Of a stretch of DNA of 64,000 bases, positions 47,662 to 57,220 are shown one piece after another. Source of the stretch: Datisca glomerata (taxonomy: Eukaryota > Streptophyta > Magnoliopsida > Cucurbitales > Datiscaceae); assembly GCA_003255025.1 (NCBI GenBank), contig QANY01006259.1, positions 1,109,664 to 1,173,663 of the forward strand. The letters run 5' to 3'. A program made the position numbers and the translations under genes. Position 1 is the first letter of the stretch; each line of letters begins with the position of its first letter. The notes beneath the pieces are model-generated. The model was given only the letters and a program-made list of their open reading frames with translations. It made no database searches and was not told the DNA's origin.

Positions 47662-48052
47662 GAAAGATAATTTCTATTTTATTTTTATCCCACCGAATAG
47701 AACATGGACATATAAGTTGAAACCATTACTGTCTATACTATAGAAAGATATTAGGCGTGAATCTACAAATCTATATATATATATATATATATCGATCTAT
47801 GATCCAACATACACTTTTTGTGAACTAAAAAAGATTAGCCTCAATCTCATACATAAAGTGTAAAAAAGCAATAGGTCATATAGAATCAATGGATTTACGG
47901 TAAAATCCCCTCACAATGCATTTTATTATAATTTTTCGCTGGCTGGTAAAAGAATCAAATAGTATATTTTGTTGGTAGATTGGAGGATTAGTCTTTCTGG
48001 TGGGAATCCTTAATTCTCTGTTTTTGCATCATTATTATAGAATCAATGAAAC

Positions 48053-48283
48053 ATGACTATTGCTTTCCAATTGGCTGTTTTTGCATTAATTGATACTTCA
48101 TCAATCTTACTGATTCGTGTGCATGTTGTATTTGCTTCTCCTAATGGTTGGTTGGGTAACAAAAATATTATATTTTCTTGTACATCATTATGGATTGGAT
48201 TAGTCTTTCTGGTGGGTATCCTTAATTCTCTCATCTCTGAACCTTTTCGTTCTAGGTACAAAAATGAAATGACCCTCTCATAA
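48053..48283 (+). pseudogene. psbZ: Plastid psbZ, NUPT copy with lost stop
   Basis: [20 protein letters not shown], ...[17 protein letters not shown] and [20 protein letters not shown] are photosystem II protein Z with its two membrane helices. The normal stop directly after NSLIS is lost by a single T deletion, so the frame runs on for 14 residues. Some changes are radical (A to D, S to R). The position beside trnS-UGA on the opposite strand is the normal plastid arrangement. Confidence 0.92.
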
Positions 48284-49179
48284 TTATATTTGGATTGTGA
48301 GACACATTAAAATACAATACCAGTCCCCACAATGCATATAAAGAAAACAAAAAAATTAGAGGGGAGGGGTCTCTTATATTGTACAAATTGAATCTATTGT
48401 GTAATCTATTGAATCTATTTCAAATAATAAAGAAATTAGACAATAAATCAAATTTTAAATTTTAAAATAATATTAATATATTAAGTAAGATAATAATAAA
48501 TAATGTATAGAAAAGAAAAAAATATTCTATTTATATAAATAGAATAGAATTTTATTAGTAAATATTGGAATATGTTAGAAGATAACAATTAATAGAACGA
48601 TTAATAGAATATAGCGATAGAGAAGTTTGATCTATTTATCAAATAGATGTTTATTAATATCAATTGGATAGTAATAATATCTTAATCTCAATTAGATAGT
48701 CAAGTTTTTATTTTTTGAATTCAAATAATGTTTGAAATTTTTATTATTATTTTGATTCTTATTTATAGGTTTTTTAGTTATTTAATATTTTACTGATTTA
48801 ATTCTATACTATTATTTCTTTTTTTACTATTCTATTTCTATTCAAATGAAATAAAAATATTACAATATTTTATTACATAATTTTTATTTTTTTATTTCTA
48901 GATTTTCATTTATTTTTTCTATTTAAAATTCTAAATAGATTCTAATATATACATACATACTAATATCTTATATTAGCATATAATAATAGAATCTAACAGA
49001 ATTCAATATAATGAAAATATAGATTCTATATTAGATTACTATATATATTTTATTAATATATTACTCTTTACTATATATATTTTTCTTCATCTTATTATAT
49101 TTAGAATTTATTCTATTTCAAATTCGAAATGAAATTAGTTTCAATAATTAGAATTTATTCTATTTCAAATTTATTCTAT

Positions 49180-49433
49180 TTTCTTATCACAAGGCTTGTG
49201 AATATATATGATACACGTACTAATGAACATCTTTGAGAAAGGAATCCCCATTTCAAATTGAAATGATTAACAATACATATCATTTGTCTACTGTACTGAA
49301 ACTTCCAAAGTCTTCTTTTTGAAAATCCAAGAAATTCCAGGGCTTGGATAAGACTTTGGAATACCTTTTTGCATATTTTTAATTGACATAGACCCAAGTC
49401 ATATATTAAAATTAGGATGATGCACCATAAATG
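49180..49433 (+). other. Plastid trnL-trnF spacer, NUPT copy
   Basis: ACTAATGAACATCTTTGAG, AAGGAATCCCCATTT, GTCTTCTTTTTGAAAATCC and CAAGAAATTCCAGGGCTTGG are landmarks of the widely sequenced plastid trnL-F spacer. It leads directly into trnF. Confidence 0.85.
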
Positions 49434-49505
49434 GTCAGGATAGCTCAGTTTGTAGAGCAGAGGACTGAAATCCTTGTGTCACCAGTTTAAATCTGGTTCC
49501 TAACA
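49434..49505 (+). pseudogene. trnF-GAA: Plastid trnF-GAA, NUPT copy with a short anticodon loop
   Basis: GTCAGGATAGCTCAGTTTGT, AGAGCAGAGGACTGAAATCC, TTGTGTCACCAGTTTAAATC, TGGTTCCTAACA. This is 72 nt; the usual plastid trnF has four A after CTG in the anticodon loop, here three, so the loop has lost a base. Stem changes add to this. The following 500 bp are the plastid trnF-ndhJ spacer. Confidence 0.9.
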
Positions 49506-50040
49506 CATGAGTAATTTGTATGAGTATCTCTTCTATCAATTAATTGATACGGTTCTCCATATATATTCGTTAATAATATATATCATGATAAATACCTATA
49601 CATGGAACTGTCTGGAGATATACCCTTTCGTGATATATAGATGAGTAAAATAAACAAGTAAAGTAAAGAGTCTATGTATATAAAATATGTAAAATAAATC
49701 CATTTTGTTTCCTCTTCTTTTTTATTTGTTCATACTCTGTCCCCTCTCATTCAAAACGAATGTTACTACTTCATACAAATTTGAAAGATTCAATTAGTTG
49801 GTTAAAAGACTCAAAAGTCTAGTCTAGGGGAGTTGGAGGGCGGGAATAGCCAAGATTCATTTCAGATACAGTATAAATAAAATCTGATACTCTTTATATT
49901 TTTCCTCTTTTCTTTCATATTCTATTTCTATATTTCCCCCTATGTTACTTTCTAAAACTCATCTAAGTGATGTGCGTGATACATAGTTCATGATGCAGAA
50001 CTTATTCATCATTTAGGTCATCCTATTAGCTCGGCTCATC

Positions 50041-50999
50041 CACCAAATTGGATAATCTCAACGATTCTCTAGTTGTATTTTTAATTTATATTTTATTTCT
50101 TTATATTTTCGATTCTATTTATTATTATTTTTATTTATATTATTTAAGATTTGTATTATATTATTTTTATTGCAAGCGATACTAACGGGCATGCATGGAA
50201 GATCTCAATAGTGAAGCACTTCGTAACATGTGGCAAATTGTGCGGGACAAATTGTGGCTTTGTAATGGGATGTTGCAGAGATATGAGCTGAAGAAACCAT
50301 TTTTCATTACTTTGAATTTATTTTCAAAAAGATATTGAGGATTTAAACTTTGGACTTCTTATTTTGAGGAGATGTAGCTACGAATTGAATTTTTACCCAT
50401 GCCTAATGCCACTAATATGATATATTTGAGTTCATTATAATCCAAACCCAAAATAAATTGAATCCTACAATTGACAATTGCTGATGGTAGTAGTTTCTAC
50501 ACAGTTTTCAGAGATGGTAGTTGTTTAAAAAATGGTATTATCTTATAATTTCATTGTCATATATGAACCCCCAAAAGGCAGATCAATTAATCCCAAGGAC
50601 AGTTCAATTAACATTCTAAGGAAAGAAGTCAAAAACCCACATAAAAATGTCTGTTGTGAATTGGATTAACGCAGTTGATTAAGTCTTACACATATACTTT
50701 AAAGGTAGTAGGTTTGAGTCATATTCCTCGATCCTCTAAGAATTTATAATGTAAATTTGATAAAAAAGTGTATGCTAACAAACAAAAATTTATCAATTCC
50801 ATAGAATTAAAAATAGCTAAAATCTTTTATATTTAACATTTTTGCCAACTGAGGAAAATTTCAACAAAAAGTTATAGTGTTTTACAATTATATCCTTAGA
50901 CATATAGAATATTAAAATAAATTTTATCTAATTATCAAAATTAGATATAATTAATAAAAATAATTATATAATTATTCTATAGATAATATTATCATCAAT
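50041..50999. other. Spacer with a tRNA-like SINE head
   Basis: No gene is seen. A short frame from 50194 (MEDLNSEALRNMWQIVRDKL) is unassigned. A box A/box B pair is described separately. The right end is AT-rich. Confidence 0.45.
50655..50730 (+). mobile_element. Possible tRNA-derived SINE head
   Basis: AACGCAGTTGATTAAG resembles a pol III A box and, about 30 nt on, AGTAGGTTTGAGTCATATT resembles a B box (GGTTCGANTCC). The spacing suits a plant SINE. No tail or target duplication was identified. Confidence 0.33.
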
Positions 51000-51930
51000 T
51001 AAAGAAAAAAATCATGATCGAATGGATAATTAACAACCCAATCCAGGTGCTAGCCATAATGTGCAACGCGATGAAGGAAAAGTCCAATTAAGGGATAACG
51101 GGAAAGAGGCAGGAGGAGAAAACGACCCCATAGAGTTAACTATGAAATGACCTGTAGAGAAAATGTTGGGGAAGAAAATGGTAAAGATGTGAAAGCCTGG
51201 AACAATCAGAATGGTAGATCTTGGGACAATAACACGATCCCTGTTGTGGCCAGAGATACTAGCTACTACTTCAGTTCTAAAGAAGTTCGTCTCACCAAAA
51301 TTTAAGTGTTACGAGGGCAAAATGGATCCCGTTGACAGTTTTAGGCATTTCAGACAAGTAATAGCCATGTACTAGCATGAGGACGAGCTAATGTGAAGAA
51401 TGTTCCCGACCAGCCTAGAAGACAACGCACTGAAATGGTATCATTTTCTCCCTTCATATTTGATTGATAACTTGGCTAGACCGCTTCTTTCTTTTTATAA
51501 CAATACTTTGCTTATCGACAGTTATGGAAGATTCGGAGTACCGTATCACCATTTCAATTAGAAAGGGAGAAGCCCTACGAGATTACACCCACCGCTGTAA
51601 AGATGAAATGGTGAAGGTTAAAAATTGTGACAATCGCGTGAAGAGATTGGCATTCAGACGTGGATTAGACTCAAATTCACCTCTCTTTAATGACCTATCC
51701 AAAGTCAAGCCACTCACTATGGTTGAAACCTTTCTAAGGGCATACACATATATCCCTTTAGAAGAAGAAAAGAAGAGTATGCAAAAACTGTCAGAGTAGC
51801 AGCGGGTTTCAAGAATGATGACATAGTGGTAGAGTTAAAAAGTGGGAAAAAGAAGGGCGGACAGGTCCGAGAAAACAGAAAACATACGAGAAAATACAAA
51901 AGAAAATTCAAGGTTACAGAGCAGATTCAA
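51000..51930 (+). pseudogene. Gypsy gag fragment
   Basis: The plus strand shows, in changing frames, KFKCYEGKMDPVDSFRHFRQ (51298-51360), SLEDNALKWYHFLP (51414-51455) and ITISIRKGEALRDYTHRCKD, then CDNRVKRLAFRRGLDSNSPL and FLRAYTYIPLEEEKK (51545-51775). This is the retrotransposon gag domain of plant gypsy elements (W/YF.LP...S..L..F..RF). No pol, LTR or primer site is attached. It could be related to the gag missing from the element ending at 42414, but it is in opposite orientation and separated by plastid DNA. Confidence 0.82.
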
Positions 51931-52035
51931 TAAGTGGTTTCTAATTTGGTATACGCAATGAGGAAACGAATGCAAGACATGAGAAATGGAAATTATACTG
52001 CTCAACTATTTAACTATTCTCAGATATATGTGTTT

Positions 52036-52080
<45 letters not shown>

Positions 52081-52278
52081 GAATGTGATCGAAATAAAGT
52101 TTCTCAAATTAACATTAAATATTTAAGAGCAATGATAATGAATTAAAGTAACTAAGAGTTTATATCAGAGTTCCAAGCATTTGAATGCAATGAAATATAT
52201 CCACTTGACAATTACAATGAGCATAAATCATTAGTTTTTGAAAGCTTGGTTAAGTAAATTTTCAAGTACCAGCAGAAA
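51931..52278. other. Spacer with a TA microsatellite
   Basis: A long uninterrupted TA run lies at about 52039-52075. Nothing else is recognised. Confidence 0.6.
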
Positions 52279-52334
52279 TGAACACTACAACAGAATTTGT
52301 CTATAAGATATCTATTGGGAGATCTCATTTACAG

Positions 52335-52478
52335 GCCCAACGAGTGGCCTGTATAGAGCATTGGTACATTTAGTGCACCAGAAAGAAGTGCCGCAGAATC
52401 CCTTGCCTCTGCATAATGTCCATAGATGGCAGCAGGCCATACATGACTACCCCCACCTATCTGTTAACCCAAAACTTT
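52335..52478 (-). pseudogene. Sucrose-phosphate synthase exon fragment
   Basis: On the minus strand 48 codons read KVLG, a stop, [43 protein letters not shown]. This is the highly conserved N-terminal glycosyltransferase segment of plant SPS (KVLGEQIGGG..VWP..IHGHYADAGD, then [15 protein letters not shown]). The Glu of GEQ is a stop and His-Gly-His became Tyr-Gly-His, so the piece is not under coding constraint. It ends exactly after SLG, where SPS would go on with the nucleotide-sugar-binding region. No neighbouring SPS exon was found. It is probably a captured or retro-duplicated scrap. SPS makes sucrose-6-phosphate in the cytosol. Confidence 0.85.
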
Positions 52479-52882
52479 GGCAAAGAGATCCTTTTCTACA
52501 AAGCATGGCATTGGAGAGAGTTAGATCCACAATCAGCACCCCATAATTATTTTCCTCACAATTTCTTTGAAACTCCCCTTCAAAAGGTTGTCAATTCATG
52601 GTTACCATGACTATTTACCTTTAGCTAGATACTAAAGTACAAACTAAATGATTAATTTTAGCAACACTACAGTAGATAATCTTGTTATAGCAAATAAAAA
52701 TGAAGTATATTAAATCTACCTTACTAATACACTGTATATATTTTCCCCTTCCATTACCATACCGGAACGTCATAGAGTCACACAAATAAGGTCACTACTC
52801 ATGCAAGTGATTGTAGAACGATAAAAGGATTTTCCTTAACCTAGGAGCTATAGAGATCCATCTAATCGAAACCGGTGATGAC
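52479..52882. other. Spacer left of the copia element
   Basis: Minus-strand frames next to the SPS piece are open for some distance but unlike SPS, so they may be intron. The last bases (AACCGGTG then ATGAC) form the left insertion site of the copia element. Confidence 0.5.
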
Positions 52883-53107
52883 TATTAGTATAATACCTAG
52901 TGCTATCACTTAGTACACTTAAATATGAGGCTTAGTTTCTGTTGTATCAGTTAGTAAGCTAAACAGCTTACTAACCATTGTTATAACTTAGTTAGAAAGT
53001 TGGTTATTGTTATTAACAGTAACTAAGTGTATTAGGTTGTCTATATATAGACCTATTTGTATCTTTAGTAAAGTTAATGAAAATGCATATTCTCTCTGAT
53101 TTTTACA
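52883..53107 (+). repeat. 5' LTR of the copia element
   Basis: 225 bp, from TATTAGTATAATACCTAG to GATTTTTACA. CTATATATAGACC at 53041 is a likely TATA region. The first base pair is TA and not the usual TG. Confidence 0.9.
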
Positions 53108-53263
53108 TGGTATTTAAGCTAAGCTCTCTATAGCTTCTTCCACATTGCTCTCGATAGCGTCTTTCTCGATCATCTCTTCCTCCTCTCCTTGATCGCCTCT
53201 TCTTCCTTTTAGATTCTTGTTCTTTTCTTCTCGCTATTCAAGAATCAAATAGCCAATACTGTC

Positions 53264-54420
53264 ATGGCTTCATTAGTAACAAATTATGCAGAAGATATTG
53301 CCAATCAAGAAAATCCAAATGTCACTCGTGTTAATGCTACTCAAAAGGTAGCACCTGCAACTTCTAGGAATACTGATATTTCAAATGCTTATGTACTGTC
53401 GATTGTAAAACCTCAGTGTCAACTTTCAAAGTACCTCATTCCAGTAACGATCAGACTAGATCGAAGTAATTTTTTTTTGGAGGTCCCAAGTCCTCTCTAC
53501 TGTCAATGCGTATGGATTTGAAGAATATCTGCATGGTAGCATTTCTTGCCCAAAGAAGTTCATCAAAACTCATGTTTTCAACAATGTTAACTCTGCTGCA
53601 CTAAAAAATTATGTCAATGAAGATGCTTAAATCTTGAAGCCTCATATCTTAATCGGGAAACGGTATGATCAGTTCCTAATGAGTTGGTTACTCTCTTCTA
53701 TATATGAATCTATGTTTGGGCATATAGTAAGGTATTCTAGCTATCATGAAGTATGGGAAGTACTTCAAGGCATTTTCCCCACTCACTCAAAATCAAGAAT
53801 TCTCCAATTGAGATTTCAGTTACAAACAACAAAAAATGGCTCAATGAATATAAATGATTATACTATGAAGATTAGGAATATAACTGACAATCTATCAGCA
53901 TCAGGACAGTGTATTACACATGGGGATTTGCTTCTTTATATCCTGGGAGGTTTAGGGTCTGAGTATGAATATTTTGCAGTCAACCTAACTTCAAGATATG
54001 AACATGTTAGCTTCCAAGAAGCATAATTTATCCTACAAAGTCATGATATGAGATTAGAACAAGCACAATCTATCTTGACTGACCTAGTAAATCCAAGTGT
54101 TCATACTGCCTAGTATAACACACCTAGAGGAAGAAGTAGATGTAACTTCAACAGATGATAGATTAATAATAGAGGATGTGGTAGGGGAAGAGGAGGAAAT
54201 GTTGCACCTAGATTTGTTTGTCAAATATGTAAGAGGGTTGGACACTCACCTTATCACTACTACAACTGATTTGAACCTGATTTTTAGCAACCAGATTTTG
54301 TTCAAGAGTCCTTACATCAAACAGGATACCAAAGCTCCAATGCTAAAGCTATGCCTTTGCTTCTACTTCCAATGTTCACAACTTTGAGGATGATTTTTGG
54401 TACAATTATAGTGGAGCTAC
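53264..54420 (+). pseudogene. Copia gag remnant
   Basis: MASLVTNYAEDIANQENPNV starts at 53264; VTIRLDRSNFFL is followed by a frameshift to WRSQVLSTVNAYGFEEYLHG. Then come a stop and FGHIVRYSSYHEVWEVLQGI, SKSRILQLRFQLQTTKNGSM and LLYILGGLGSEYEYFAVNL (53634-54026). A zinc knuckle CQICKRVGHSPYHY at about 54220 has lost its last Cys (Tyr instead). Confidence 0.88.
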
Positions 54421-56290
54421 AAGCCACATTACCTCAGATCTGTCCATTCTCTCTATGAAATCAGAATATAAAGGTAAGGGCAAGCTGTAAGTTGAAAATG
54501 GTGAGTCTCTTAACATAACCCACAATGGTACTTCAAAAATAAAAACCAATCTTATTTCCCTTTCTTGAATCAAATTCTCTATGTTCCCTTTATTACTAAA
54601 AACCTATTAAGTGTTTCACAATTGGCAAAAGATATCATTGTAGAATTGGACTCTTATTATTATTTTATTAAGGGCAAGAGTTCGAGGAGAGTACTTCTGC
54701 AGGGCTTTCTTGAAGGTTGTTTGTATCATTTCAGGCTTCCAAAGATCCCATCAAGGTCATACTCAGTAGCTTGTTCTATCTACTTGACCATTTACAAAGC
54801 TACTTCTACCATCCCAAAGGTCTTTAGCTCTGCTTCTACTGTTCTAAAGGTCCCAGATTTTATGCCAATAAAGTCCCGTAAGAATTATACTTCATATGTT
54901 GCTTTACCTTCATGTTTTCTAACTTGTAAATACAATAATAGTACATATAGCTTTTCTTGGCATAAGAGGCTTGACCATCCTTCCATCTATGTATTGAAAC
55001 ACCTTCTATCTGATGTAAAAATGTCTCACAATTCAATTAAAGAACATTTTGTGATGTATGTCAGTTTAGTGTTTTTCCATCAGATAGAAGGTGTTTCAAT
55101 AAAAGAACATGTGTATGTCAGTTTACTTCACCAAAGTGTTTCTCCACCTTCTTTACATTCAACAACTAAAATTTTTTATTTAATCTATGCTGATGTTTCG
55201 GGACCCTCCTCTACTCTTCAGTTTCAGGTTATAAGTATTATCTTAGCATAATGGATAATTACTGAAGATACACTTGTATTTTTTCATTGAAACTTAAATC
55301 TGTCACCAAAACTTTTTTCTTCATTTCCTAACCTTTGTTGAGTGACAATTTCAAACCAAAATAAAATGTGTGCAAACTAATTTTGGTGGAGAGTTTAGAA
55401 GTTTATTGGCATCTTTCAAAGTGGTATAGCCTTTAGACACCCTTGCCCCCATACTCACCAACAAAATGGGAGGATATAGAGCAAGCATAGGCATATTGTA
55501 GATGTGGGTTTGACCTTACTCTCTTAAGCTAAAATGCCTTTAAAATACTGGTGGGACTCTTTTCATACTGTTGTGTTTCTTATAAACAGGCAGCCTATAC
55601 CTCTCTGAATCAGCAAACTTTGTATGAGAGATTGTACTGTCAAAAACCAGATTTACTATCTTTAAGAGTTTTTGGTTGCTCTTGCTTTCTATATATCATA
55701 CCCTACCACACAAATAAGTTTCAATCTCATATTAAAAAATGTGTTTTTTTGCTATAGTAATCATCATAAAGGCTTTAGATGTCTTGAACCTAAAACTGAA
55801 AAAGTTCACCTTATTAAAAGTGTCATTTTTAATGGATCTGAATTTCGCTATACATCCTTAGTTTCTGAGTCCAAACATACTGTCTCTACTCAAATTGATC
55901 CAAATTTCTTTTATGTGTTTCACTTTCCAAGTCTGCCTAAATTAACAAGCAGTAATGATACAAGTCCATATATCCCTCCAGGTACAGAAGGTAACTCTCT
56001 CTAATTATGTTTTTAATAATTCATTTACTATTAATGCAAATTCTCCTGTTGTCAATCATTCATCTCCTGCTTTTTCTAGCCCCTTACAAACCACTTTACT
56101 CAACGAGAGTATGTTCCCTTTGTCAATCCCCCATTGTCAAGCCAACCAGCATTTGATTCTATCATAGCAGTTGTAAGTCACATACCTAGCCAAGTTCATA
56201 CTGACCAACATGTTCAAAACCTGATAGTTAACCATCACTCTATGGTTACCAGATTTAAAAATGGAATTTTTAAGCCTAAAGCCCTTACCT
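54421..56290 (+). pseudogene. Copia protease tail, GAG-pre-integrase and integrase remnant
   Basis: NQILYVPFITKNLLSVSQLA at 54568 is the end of protease. FSWHKRLDHPSIYVLKHLLS at about 54952 is the GAG-pre-integrase motif (His-Lys-Arg-Leu-Gly/Asp-His-Pro). Integrase pieces follow, then LNQQTLYERLYCQKPDLLSL and RVFGCSCFLYIIPYHTNKFQ (55590-55740), GFRCLEPKTEKVHLIKSVIF and HSMVTRFKNGIFKPKAL (about 56235-56285). Many shifts and stops occur. A 23-bp perfect inverted repeat interrupts the pre-integrase part. Confidence 0.85.
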
Positions 56291-56399
56291 CAAGTATAAC
56301 ATCTGGTTCTAGAACCAAAAATAGTAAAAGCAGCCTTGTCCTCACTTGAATAGAAAGCATCAATGGTCGAAGAGTTTTAAGCTCTATCTAGAAACAATA

Positions 56400-56887
56400 C
56401 TTAGACCTCTAGCACCTTATAGCCCTCAATAAACGTGTTCTAAGATATCTAAAAGGCACATCTACTCCTAGTTTACACTTCAAACTAGCCTCTTCTTTGA
56501 CTTTGATAGGTTTTGTAGATGTAGATTGGGTTAGTTGTTTGGATGACAAGAGGTCAACTACAGGATGTTATGTTTACCTAGGTGAAAACTTGACTATTTG
56601 GAGTTTTAAGAAGCAAAATGTGGCTGCGAAGTCTAGTGCTGAATCTGAAATACTTTGGTGTGATAATGTTAGTGCATTCCTTCTTGCTTCAAATCTAGTG
56701 TTTCACTCAAGGATAAAACATAAGAAATGAATAGGCACTTCATAAGAGAATTTCTGAATAAACAGTTAATAGTGTAGCATATTTCAACTTATGCTCAGAA
56801 TCATGATATTCTAACTAAGCCTCTTTCTCAATCTAAATTTGAGCTACTAAGGAACAAGCTTCATGTTTTTCAAGCACCCTTCAACTT
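56400..56887 (+). pseudogene. Copia RNase H remnant
   Basis: Begins at the lead-in RVLRYLKGTS (about 56427-56462, frameshifted), then TLIGFVDVDWVSCLDDKRST, TGCYVYLGENLTIWSFKKQN and VAAKSSAESE, the classic copia RNase H. The catalytic Asp of DVDWV is kept. After SAESE the sequence jumps to ILWCDNVSAFLLASN, so about 25 residues usually lying between are deleted. The end (KLHVFQAPFNLGGG-like, frameshifted) runs into the G-run. Confidence 0.88.
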
Positions 56888-56899
56888 GGGGGGGGGGGG

Positions 56900-57125
56900 T
56901 ATCAGTAAAATACCTAGTGCTATCACTTAGTACACTTAGATACGAGGCTTAGTTTCTATTTATATCAGCTAGTAAGCTAAACAGCTTACTAACCACTATT
57001 GTAACTTAGTTAGAAAGTGAGTTACTATTATTAAAAGTAACTAATTGTATTAGCTTGCCTATATACATTCTTCTTTGTATCTTTAGTAAAGTTAATGAAA
57101 ATGCAGATTCTCTCTAATTTCTACA
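56900..57125 (+). repeat. 3' LTR of the copia element
   Basis: 226 bp, TATCAGTAAAATACCTAG to CTAATTTCTACA, directly after a run of 12 or more G. Its last 30 bp and the flank are partly duplicated just downstream. Confidence 0.9.
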
Positions 57126-57220
57126 ATGACCACCTCAATGAAGTAGCAAGTACTGTTAAAGTGCAGATTCTCTTTGATTTCTATAATGACCACCTCAACG
57201 AAGTAGGGAGTAAGTCTAAA
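57095..57220. repeat. Tandem duplication across the LTR/flank boundary
   Basis: GCAGATTCTCTCTAATTTCT, ACAATGACCACCTCAATGAA, GTAGCAAGTA is repeated about 60 bp later as GCAGATTCTCTTTGATTTCT, ATAATGACCACCTCAACGAA, GTAGGGAGTA. The unit joins LTR end and host flank, so it arose after the copia insertion. Confidence 0.82.

Larger units (their letters stand above)
43600..50040. mobile_element. Mosaic nuclear plastid DNA (NUPT) cluster
   Basis: At least four plastome segments lie side by side: trnV-UAC intron and 3' exon; ycf4-psaI-accD with spacers, reversed; trnS-UGA with psbZ; and the trnL-trnF spacer with trnF-GAA and its downstream spacer. In plastomes these loci are widely separated, and accD lies between ycf4 and trnV, so the order here is rearranged. 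Every gene has stops, frameshifts or missing ends, so this is old nuclear DNA and not a working plastome. One ambiguous base (N) is at 43736 in a TA run. Confidence 0.88.
52883..57125 (+). mobile_element. Ty1/copia retrotransposon with both LTRs and target duplication, RT deleted
   Basis: 5' LTR 52883-53107, primer site TGGTATTTAAGC (53108-53119), broken gag and pol, G-run polypurine tract (56888-56899), 3' LTR 56900-57125, flanked by the 5-bp direct repeat ATGAC (52878-52882 and 57126-57130). By eye the LTRs differ at about 27 of 225 positions, so the insertion is old. Reverse transcriptase is absent: the sequence passes from the post-integrase HSMVTRFKNGIFKP region to the RNase H lead-in within roughly 150 bp. 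It needed help from another copy to move, if the deletion preceded insertion. Confidence 0.93.

Noticed and set aside
49434..49505. Functional nuclear tRNA-Phe
   Set aside because: It is embedded in plastid spacer sequence, has a shortened anticodon loop and mutated stems.
43600..50040. Assembly contamination by real plastid DNA
   Set aside because: The genes carry frameshifts, stops and deletions and are rearranged, which fits an old nuclear insertion and not true plastome sequence.
52361..52610. Plus-strand frames at 52361-52610 as a protein gene
   Set aside because: They are antisense shadows of the SPS fragment, whose true frame is on the minus strand.
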